The notes beneath the pieces were generated by a model. The model was not told the origin of the DNA, did no database searches, and was given only the letters and a program-made list of their open reading frames with translations. The position numbers and the translations under genes were made by a program. Below, one piece after another: positions 1 to 5,611 of a stretch of DNA of 6,864 nucleotides (positions within the stretch are counted from its first letter, which is position 1; each line of letters opens with the position of its first letter). This DNA comes from Bacteroidia bacterium (lineage in GTDB: Bacteria; Bacteroidota; Bacteroidia; Bacteroidales; Azobacteroidaceae), in the NCBI GenBank assembly GCA_025999115.1, contig BNWW01000090.1, positions 1 to 6,864 on the forward strand, written 5' to 3'.

Positions 1-120
1 AATAAAAGTGTCGCAGCTACGCTGCTATGGGTTTGTGTATGCCCTTATTACCGTGCGCTTACGCACACGGCTACAAAGATGTTGGCGCTATGCGCCTTTC
101 ATAAACACATGGTTTTGCTG
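1..120. repeat. Cluster of three short hairpins, probable dispersed repeat
   Basis: Three compact inverted repeats follow each other here. GCAGC-TAC-GCTGC is perfect at 13-25. GTGCG-CTTA-CGCAC lies at 53-66 within the larger imperfect palindrome 51-70. GGCGC-TAT-GCGCC is perfect at 84-96. The sequence after hairpins one and three is alike: ATGGGTTTG at 27-35 and ATGGTTTTG at 109-117. This hairpin-plus-spacer pattern resembles short palindromic repeats dispersed between genes in some Bacteroidota genomes; that comparison is from memory and no family name is claimed. The right boundary, about 105-125, is set only by where recognisable protein sequence of the next gene begins. The repeat may continue past the left edge. 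A repeat at the very edge could also mark a contig end. Confidence 0.6.
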
Positions 121-423
121 CTGATCCCCAATATTCAGCATGTAGGCGATTACGAAGTGTATATTTATTATCCGAAGTTAGACGGCGGTTCTTCCATTAC
201 AACTATCACACTGTTTGATGGAAAAACAAGCGTAAAAACACTCATCCGGCAAAGCGAAGTTCAAGTAGAAGGACAAACCAAGGGCGAATGGGTAAAATTA
301 GGACACTATCATTTAAACCAAGGGAAAAACGCATCCGTGGAAATTTCCAACGAAGGCGCAGACGGGATAGTTGCCGTCGATGCCGTGCTGTTTTTACCTG
401 TCAATCCAACAATTAAAAAATGA
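1..423 (+). CDS. C-terminal fragment of a golvesin-C-like domain protein, 5' part replaced by repeat
   Basis: The frame is open from base 1 to the TGA at 421-423, so no true start can be set; ATG codons at 79 and 109 lie inside the hairpin repeat. The first ~43 codons are repeat-derived and look non-native. From about residue 44 the protein is convincing: GDYEVYIYYP (49-58), then short beta-strand-like segments, a GEWVKLGHYHL stretch and a final AVDAVLFLPV. This matches the end of the golvesin C-terminal-like / xanthan-lyase CBD-like beta-sandwich, usually found at the C-terminus of secreted Bacteroidota enzymes, where it is thought to bind carbohydrate or assist binding. The enzyme part it belonged to is not in the window. 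The stop overlaps the next start (ATGA at 420-423), implying a former operon. It is probably a pseudogene remnant, unless the repeat is tolerated in frame or the join is an assembly artefact. Confidence 0.65.
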   Translation, partial: NKSVAATLLWVCVCPYYRALTHTATKMLALCAFHKHMVLLLIPNIQHVGDYEVYIYYPKLDGGSSITTITLFDGKTSVKTLIRQSEVQVEGQTKGEWVKLGHYHLNQGKNASVEISNEGADGIVAVDAVLFLPVNPTIKK

Positions 424-656
424 AAAAGTACATTTTATTTCTTGCATTAACGATTTGTATCGCTACAAAATCCTATTCACAGCACATTGATGCGCCTTAC
501 GAAGTGGCTACATGGGCAGGTTTTACCGAAGCAGCCATCAGTTATACCTTCGATGACGATTGCCGTAATCAATTGCCGGCAAACCATTTCCTAAAAGGAA
601 ATGGTTTGGTGCAACTCATTGCCGGAAACAACACAAATTGGTTCAAGACGAGGTAA
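420..656 (+). pseudogene. Truncated N-terminus of a secreted polysaccharide deacetylase (NodB-like)
   Basis: The 78-residue frame starts at the ATG of an ATGA overlap with the upstream gene, after an A-rich leader. Residues 1-20 form a signal peptide (two lysines, hydrophobic core LFLALTICIA, then SYS-Q). Residues 26-52 read PYEVATWAGFTEAAISYTFDDDCRNQL. The TFDD (43-46) is the first motif of the carbohydrate esterase 4 / NodB fold, whose aspartates serve as catalytic base and metal ligand. Family members run for a further 200 or so residues with HxxxH and later motifs; here homology stops at about residue 53 (base 578). The remaining codons run through a palindrome and into the 3' end of the convergent kinase gene (overlap 643-656). 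I read it as a gene cut by deletion or rearrangement, unlikely to be functional. The deacetylase assignment rests on a short segment but the motif is clear. Confidence 0.65.
580..608. terminator. 13-bp perfect hairpin, likely terminator of the GlcNAc operon
   Basis: CAAACCATTTCCT (580-592) is exactly complementary to AGGAAATGGTTTG (596-608), with a 3-base AAA loop. It begins 34 bases beyond the minus-strand kinase stop (643), where a terminator is expected. The stem is AT-rich and no long U-tract follows in either direction, so it is not a textbook intrinsic terminator. It sits between converging reading frames and could act in both directions. It overlaps a second palindrome, TTGCCGGCAA (573-582), and is bracketed by the direct repeat ATTGCCGG (572-579 and 618-625). 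It could therefore be part of the junction that cut the deacetylase gene. Confidence 0.5.
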
Positions 657-1611
657 TAGTTTCTGACGAAACTAATGCCGCCGCTCCCAACACCGCCGCA
701 TTTTTCTCATTCAGCCCCGACAATAGCAGTTTAATTTTCCCTTGCCAGAATTTCAATAAATTTTCTTCCATTGCCTTTTTCGTCGGTTCGAGAATGTATT
801 TTCCGGCTTTTACCAATCCTCCAAACAGGAAAATCGCTTCGGGCGAAGTGATGGCCACCAAATTGGCCAAAGCCCGTCCCAAGTGTTCTCCGGTGTGGGC
901 AAAAGCTTCTCTGGCAATGGTGTCGCCGTTGATGGCTGCCGTACAAATCATTTCGGCCGAGAGTTCATTGTAGCTGATGTTTTTCAGTTCACTGTCGGCA
1001 GCGTGGTCGGCTAACAATTTGTAAACGGTGCGTTTGATACCTGTGGCCGAAGCGTAGGTTTCCAGACAGCCGCAGCGCCCGCAACCACATTCGCGTCCAT
1101 TGATCGAAGCAATGGTGTGTCCCAATTCGCCGGCGTAACCGTCGTGGCCGTAGAGGATTTCGCCGTTTACAACGATTCCGCTTCCCAATCCGGTTCCCAG
1201 CGTGATGACGGCAAAGTTTTTCATTCCTTTGGCGTCGCCGTAGATCATTTCGCCGATGGCTGCAGCGTTGGCGTCGTTGGTCAGCACAATGGGAATGTTG
1301 GGGACGAGCGCCGACAGTTTTTCTACCAACGGCAATACGCCTACCCACGGCAGATTGGGCGCAAATTCAATGCAGCCCGTGTAATAGTTCCCGTTGGGCG
1401 CGCCGATACCGATTCCGGCCAATTCAAACGATTCCTCCGCTTTGTCGATTAATTGATTGATTGCATCGCGTAAAGCTTGCAAATAAATATCAAAATCGAT
1501 GTATTTGCACGTCGAAATGATTCCTTCCGCGTGGACGGTTCCCGCATCGTCCACCAAACCAAAAGCGGTATTGGTGCCGCCGATGTCGATTCCTGCTATT
1601 AATTTCTTCAT
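643..1611 (-). CDS. ROK-family sugar kinase, probable N-acetylglucosamine kinase or glucokinase
   Basis: This 322-residue cytoplasmic protein has the full ROK kinase signature at normal family length. The phosphate-binding DIGGTN is at 9-14. The catalytic aspartate is D113 in TNDANAA. The second glycine-rich loop GTGLGSG is at 139-145. The sugar-binding ExGH motif is ELGH (162-165). The zinc motif CGCGRCGCLE is at 175-184, where C175, C177 and C182 with H165 are the expected ligands. FGGL (263-266) is part of the C-terminal nucleotide-binding region. It would transfer phosphate from ATP to the 6-hydroxyl of a hexose. Motifs alone do not separate glucose from GlcNAc or ManNAc; the GH20 and NagB-like neighbours favour GlcNAc. 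It is the last gene of the operon, 21 bp after the fusion gene, preceded by a leader containing GAAGAGA but no strong Shine-Dalgarno. Its sequence is locally more GC-rich than the regulator gene. Confidence 0.9.
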   Translation of the reverse strand: MKKLIAGIDIGGTNTAFGLVDDAGTVHAEGIISTCKYIDFDIYLQALRDAINQLIDKAEESFELAGIGIGAPNGNYYTGCIEFAPNLPWVGVLPLVEKLSALVPNIPIVLTNDANAAAIGEMIYGDAKGMKNFAVITLGTGLGSGIVVNGEILYGHDGYAGELGHTIASINGRECGCGRCGCLETYASATGIKRTVYKLLADHAADSELKNISYNELSAEMICTAAINGDTIAREAFAHTGEHLGRALANLVAITSPEAIFLFGGLVKAGKYILEPTKKAMEENLLKFWQGKIKLLLSGLNEKNAAVLGAAALVSSETITSS

Positions 1612-1632
1612 TTGTCTCTTCGTTTATATCAA

Positions 1633-4005
1633 TTACTTTGTCAAACTGTCTTTTAACGTGAGCAGTCGGCGAACTGGTTTCATGTATTCCGAAAATTCCT
1701 TGTAGTTCATGGTTTTCAGATAGATAGCTCCGTAACTGCGTCGTTTCATCGGGTTGTCGGAAGCATAGAAATAATCCTGTCCCATCAATTGAGTCAAGTC
1801 TTCGTGTTGTTGCACCCATACCCGTTGCGCCAGTTCGCTGAAACTTCCGTCGTATTCGTAACTGGGGAATGAGGCCGAGCGTTGACTCAAAAAACAAGCG
1901 TTAAACATATTGTGTAACACGGCGAACGAGTTGAGCGAAACCGGCACGATCCGGTTGGCTTCATGGATTTTGAAGCGCGACCAAACATTGCGGTAGCCCC
2001 AGATTTGCAACGGAATTTTCGGAAATTCGGCCGCATATTTATCAATCGCTTCGCTTAATGCGATGAGCGTTTTAAAGTGCGTATCGGGGCCGCTACCTTC
2101 GGGGTCGAGCGCCAATGTAATAGTCGTCGGACGGATTTTTTGCAACAGATTGAGAATAGGCACCACATCTTTGTCGAAATCGGGATATTGCGGGAAAATA
2201 TCGGCCGAATAGAACGGCAATCGCAAGTGATGTACGCGGTCTTTACCGATACCGAAATGCGCCCAAACCAATTCCGCTTCAAATTCGCGCAACCAACCTT
2301 TGAAGGTGTGGATGATTTCCGGTTCCGTCCGTCCGGCTTCCAATTTGCTGATGAGCGTGATGTTTTCGTGAATGAAATTTTGCACGGTTTCCACGCTTTG
2401 GGCGCCTAAATGCGCCGCGATGTTTCTTGCCAGGCGCGCGCTTACAAACAGCGACTGTTTTTCCTTGTTTTGATGTGCAATGCCTTGCAGATAACCGGTA
2501 ATATCGTCCTGCGCCTTGTTGGGATTAAACAAGTTGGCGTAGCCTAATGCGTAATCCAATTGTCCGCAGTCGAGGTTGTTTCCCAAAGATTCGAAGCAGG
2601 ATTGGAGGTAGATATTGGTTACCGAAGTAAATCCGCTGGTGCAATACACAAAGTAATTGTCGTTGTCTTTCGAACGTACCAAATGATGCAATAGCGGGAA
2701 ATAAGCCAATTCAATATCGTCGTGATGCGGGCCGGTACGCAGGAAACGTTGGTCTTTGATGTTTTCCAAGCCAAGTGTAATTTTTTGGTCGATTTCGGCA
2801 TACGTCTTGGTAAGCAGTTTGTTGGTGGCCGTTCCGCTGATGGTTTTCGCCAACTGCAATTTTTCGTCTTTGGTTTGCAGTTCGATAGAAGCTTTTTGCA
2901 ATTCTACATGGTTTTTCAGACAAGCGTCCACAATTAATTTTTGCGGATATTCCGGCGCTAAAATCTTTTTCTTGTAGAGTGTTTCGATGGATTTGGCCGA
3001 CAATTCCAATTCGGAAGTTGCGCTTCGGGTAATGAAGAAACGGGCATTCGGCAATTTGTGCAATGCTGTGGCGGGATAAAGCAATTGCGCCTCTTTTTGA
3101 ATGGCGTTGGTGGCCACTTGCGATTTGGATTGTCCGGCAGCCATGATAATTGCCACAGTATCGGGGTTGTACGTGATGGTTTCCAATCCCATGGTGATGA
3201 CCGCTTTTTTCCGGATTTGCTCGATGCCGCCTAAATCGGTTGCGGCGGTAGCTTCGGTTTCGTAATTCAGTCCGGTCAACCGGGTATGTGAAAAATGGCT
3301 CGAACCGGCGATATTGAACGCGATGTGTCCGTCGGGGCCGATGCCGCCCAAGAAGAAGCCGATACCACCCAGATTGCGAATTTCCTCTTCGTAAGATTGG
3401 CAAAATTCGTCGAATAAACGGATGGCTTTTTTGCGTTGGATTTCCAATTCCAAGGTGGGTTTTTTGATGCGAAGCGAAAGGTCAATTCCGTCGGCAAACA
3501 AATCTTCCATTGAGCGGATATTGCCCAAAATCCGCTGTTGCGTTTCGTTCAGAAAACAAGTGTTGATTAAACGAGTTTTAGCGTAATCGAAACCGAAACC
3601 GTCGATGTAAAATTTCTTCACGAAGTGGGAAAACGAGCGTTCGTGTTCGGGATTAATCGGGAAAAATTCGTCTAACTGGAAGAAATAGAGGGAACTAAAA
3701 TCCGGTTTGATTCCTTTCAAACCTACTTTTTCCAAAATGCCGCCGTTGGATTCCTTTTCCCAGTTTTCCAAATAATATTGCATCCATTTGATGAAAAATT
3801 CGGGCGTTTTTCCGGTGGGCAAGGCCACGATTCCTCCCGGATTGAGGCAAACCCATTCCAAAAACCGTAAAGCGGTTAATTGACCGAGAATGACGTAATT
3901 ATCTACCGTAATGGTGGGGATTTTACGCAATAAGGAACTTGTTTCGAAGAAGGGATCCGATTCACGGAAATACTTCTCTACCTGACTTTCAGTGTTGTAC
4001 TCCAT
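1633..4005 (-). CDS. NagB-like glucosamine-6-phosphate deaminase fused to a PIG-L deacetylase-like domain
   Basis: The 790-residue cytoplasmic protein has two recognisable domains. Residues ~35-345 are a NagB/SIS-like fold: phosphate loop ALPTGKTP (61-68), LDEF with D112 matching the proton-transfer Asp72 of E. coli NagB, GGIGPDGHIAF (220-230) with D225 and H227 matching Asp141 and His143, and GQSKS with K294 matching Lys208. The residue matching catalytic Glu148 is I232. A helical linker (~350-420) leads to a PIG-L/LmbE-like domain: PHHDDIE (426-432; H427 and D430 as metal ligands, D429 as base), a YCTSGFTSVTN strand-loop (454-464), and GPDTHF with H643 as likely third metal ligand. The last ~100 residues are unassigned. 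NagB converts glucosamine-6-phosphate to fructose-6-phosphate and ammonia; PIG-L enzymes remove N-acetyl groups from GlcNAc derivatives. The fusion could do both steps, but this is inference. The ATG lies inside the end of the GH20 gene (17 bp overlap), suggesting coupled translation. Confidence 0.85.
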   Translation of the reverse strand: MEYNTESQVEKYFRESDPFFETSSLLRKIPTITVDNYVILGQLTALRFLEWVCLNPGGIVALPTGKTPEFFIKWMQYYLENWEKESNGGILEKVGLKGIKPDFSSLYFFQLDEFFPINPEHERSFSHFVKKFYIDGFGFDYAKTRLINTCFLNETQQRILGNIRSMEDLFADGIDLSLRIKKPTLELEIQRKKAIRLFDEFCQSYEEEIRNLGGIGFFLGGIGPDGHIAFNIAGSSHFSHTRLTGLNYETEATAATDLGGIEQIRKKAVITMGLETITYNPDTVAIIMAAGQSKSQVATNAIQKEAQLLYPATALHKLPNARFFITRSATSELELSAKSIETLYKKKILAPEYPQKLIVDACLKNHVELQKASIELQTKDEKLQLAKTISGTATNKLLTKTYAEIDQKITLGLENIKDQRFLRTGPHHDDIELAYFPLLHHLVRSKDNDNYFVYCTSGFTSVTNIYLQSCFESLGNNLDCGQLDYALGYANLFNPNKAQDDITGYLQGIAHQNKEKQSLFVSARLARNIAAHLGAQSVETVQNFIHENITLISKLEAGRTEPEIIHTFKGWLREFEAELVWAHFGIGKDRVHHLRLPFYSADIFPQYPDFDKDVVPILNLLQKIRPTTITLALDPEGSGPDTHFKTLIALSEAIDKYAAEFPKIPLQIWGYRNVWSRFKIHEANRIVPVSLNSFAVLHNMFNACFLSQRSASFPSYEYDGSFSELAQRVWVQQHEDLTQLMGQDYFYASDNPMKRRSYGAIYLKTMNYKEFSEYMKPVRRLLTLKDSLTK

Positions 4006-5581
4006 AATGATTTAAATTTGTTATTTTATTAATTGATTGAACTTGTTGCATATATTGCTTCAGGTTTTGAGAAAAGCGCTCATAATCTTTGAAATTCGCA
4101 TCCAACCACGCGATTTCGGACAGAGCGGCGATGCGGGGAAAAATCATTTCTTGCCGGCGTTGGGGTGTAGACATATATTCCGTCCATACATTGGCTTGCA
4201 CGCCGGCAATATGTTTTGCTTCTTCCTTATTCAAACTATCGGATGCCGGATTATAGGAATAAACTTTTTCGACCGGTAAATAAGGTCCGATTTTCAACGA
4301 ATCCGATTTCGATTGGTGATAATCGAGATAGAGGTAAGTGTCGGGCGTCATAATCACATCATAACCCATTTTAGATGCTTTGATGCCGGTTTTTTCGCCT
4401 CTCCATGACATAATCCGGCTCGTCGGATTTAAATTGGGATTCAATATTTCTTCCCAACCGACTATTTTCTTGCCTTTTTCCTTCAAATAATTTTCGATAC
4501 GGCGGACAAAATAGTCCTCCAATTCATGTTCGTCTTTCAGACCTTCTTCCGCAATCCGTTTCTGACAATGGACGCAATTTTTCCAACGGATAACCGGACA
4601 TTCATCGCCGCCGACATGGATATAAGGGTAGGGGAAAAGTGCAATTACCTCGTCGAGAATATTTTGCAGAAAAATAAAAGTCGAATCTTTGGGACAAAAA
4701 ACATCGTTGAAAACGCCCCACGTGCCGGCTACTTCAAACGGCCCGCCTGAACAGGAATATTGCGGATAAGCCGCCAAAGCCGCCATGGCATGACCGGGCA
4801 TTTCGATTTCAGGCAAAACATCTACGAATTTGGACGCGGCATATTCCACTACTTCGCGAATCTGTTCCTGCGTATAAAATCCGCCGTAAACGGTTTGATC
4901 GAATTTATGCGGAATATCCCGGCGGGGATGACCGATGATGGTTCGATTGCGATATGCGCCGGTTTGCGTGAGTAAGGGATATTTTTTGATTTCGATGCGC
5001 CAACCTTGATCATCGGTCAAATGCCAATGAAACGTGTTGATTTTGAGGAAGGAGATTTGGTCTATTAACGTTTTGATTTCTTCCACCGGCGCGAAATGAC
5101 GGCATACATCCAAGTGCATTCCGCGATAGCCGTATTTCGGATGATCTTTTATCTTGCAACAGGGAATCGAAACCGGCGCTTTATTCAGGTCGAATTGCGG
5201 CGACAACAATTGACGGAGCGTTTGCATCGCATAAAAACAGCCTTTGGGCGAATTGGCCTGAATCAGGATTTTTTGGGTGGAAATATCCATTGTATAGGCT
5301 TCGGGATGGTCGATTTTATTGTTGTGCTGCAATATTATCGCTTTTTTTCCTGAAAATCCGGGCGTTGTGATTATTTCCACCGGCCACGAACCGGCAATGG
5401 CTTTTATTTCCTCTTCTGAAAAATCGTCCGAAACGATGTTCGTTTGATTATCTAACGTAAAGTAGCCTTTTTGCGGCGTTAATTGCTGCGGATACGGAAT
5501 AATCGGATAATCAGCGGCTTGCAAGTGGATTGACAAAAAGATTGTCAAAACCGGAATCAGAAAAATATTCACTTTATTCAT
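3989..5581 (-). CDS. Secreted GH20 beta-N-acetylhexosaminidase
   Basis: This 530-residue protein removes terminal beta-linked GlcNAc (or GalNAc) from glycans or chito-oligosaccharides, probably in the periplasm. A signal peptide covers residues 1-22 (hydrophobic core IFLIPVLTIFLSI, cleavage near LQA-A); there is no lipobox cysteine. Residues ~25-145 form the GH20b-type N-terminal domain beginning PIIPYPQQL. The barrel follows: YRGMHLDVCRHF (R153 as substrate arginine), HWHLTDDQGWR (185-195), EIEMPGH (258-264), HVGGDE with the catalytic pair D326-E327, and the substrate-pocket tryptophans of GWEE (376), SWRG (393) and NVWTEY (466). The neighbouring D and E fit the substrate-assisted mechanism. 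I chose the ATG at 5581; a TTG at 5608 would add nine polar residues ahead of the signal peptide and nearly abut the regulator stop. It is second in the operon, 30 bp after the regulator, overlapping the fusion gene at its 3' end. No C-terminal binding module is visible. Confidence 0.93.
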   Translation of the reverse strand: MNKVNIFLIPVLTIFLSIHLQAADYPIIPYPQQLTPQKGYFTLDNQTNIVSDDFSEEEIKAIAGSWPVEIITTPGFSGKKAIILQHNNKIDHPEAYTMDISTQKILIQANSPKGCFYAMQTLRQLLSPQFDLNKAPVSIPCCKIKDHPKYGYRGMHLDVCRHFAPVEEIKTLIDQISFLKINTFHWHLTDDQGWRIEIKKYPLLTQTGAYRNRTIIGHPRRDIPHKFDQTVYGGFYTQEQIREVVEYAASKFVDVLPEIEMPGHAMAALAAYPQYSCSGGPFEVAGTWGVFNDVFCPKDSTFIFLQNILDEVIALFPYPYIHVGGDECPVIRWKNCVHCQKRIAEEGLKDEHELEDYFVRRIENYLKEKGKKIVGWEEILNPNLNPTSRIMSWRGEKTGIKASKMGYDVIMTPDTYLYLDYHQSKSDSLKIGPYLPVEKVYSYNPASDSLNKEEAKHIAGVQANVWTEYMSTPQRRQEMIFPRIAALSEIAWLDANFKDYERFSQNLKQYMQQVQSINKITNLNHYGVQH

Positions 5582-5611
5582 CTTTATATTTGTTTTTTTG
5601 TGATGCAAATT

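Noticed and set aside
1..100. CRISPR-like array from the repeated palindromes
   Set aside because: The three hairpins differ in sequence, are irregularly spaced and have no common direct repeat of CRISPR length; no cas gene is near.
638..973. Plus-strand frame of 111 codons starting beside the deacetylase fragment
   Set aside because: It is antisense to the C-terminal part of the kinase and does not continue the deacetylase sequence.
1117..1452. Plus-strand open frame opposite the kinase gene (111 codons)
   Set aside because: It is antisense to a gene with complete family motifs, its translation has no recognisable domain, and GC-rich codons of the kinase explain the lack of stops.
2711..3403. 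230-codon minus-strand frame inside the fusion gene
   Set aside because: It is an alternative frame of the NagB/PIG-L gene; the translation is rich in Arg and His without any domain, typical of a shadow frame.
5606..5608. TTG at 5608 as start of the GH20 gene
   Set aside because: It would add nine polar residues before a well-formed signal peptide that already starts MNKVN at the ATG of 5581.
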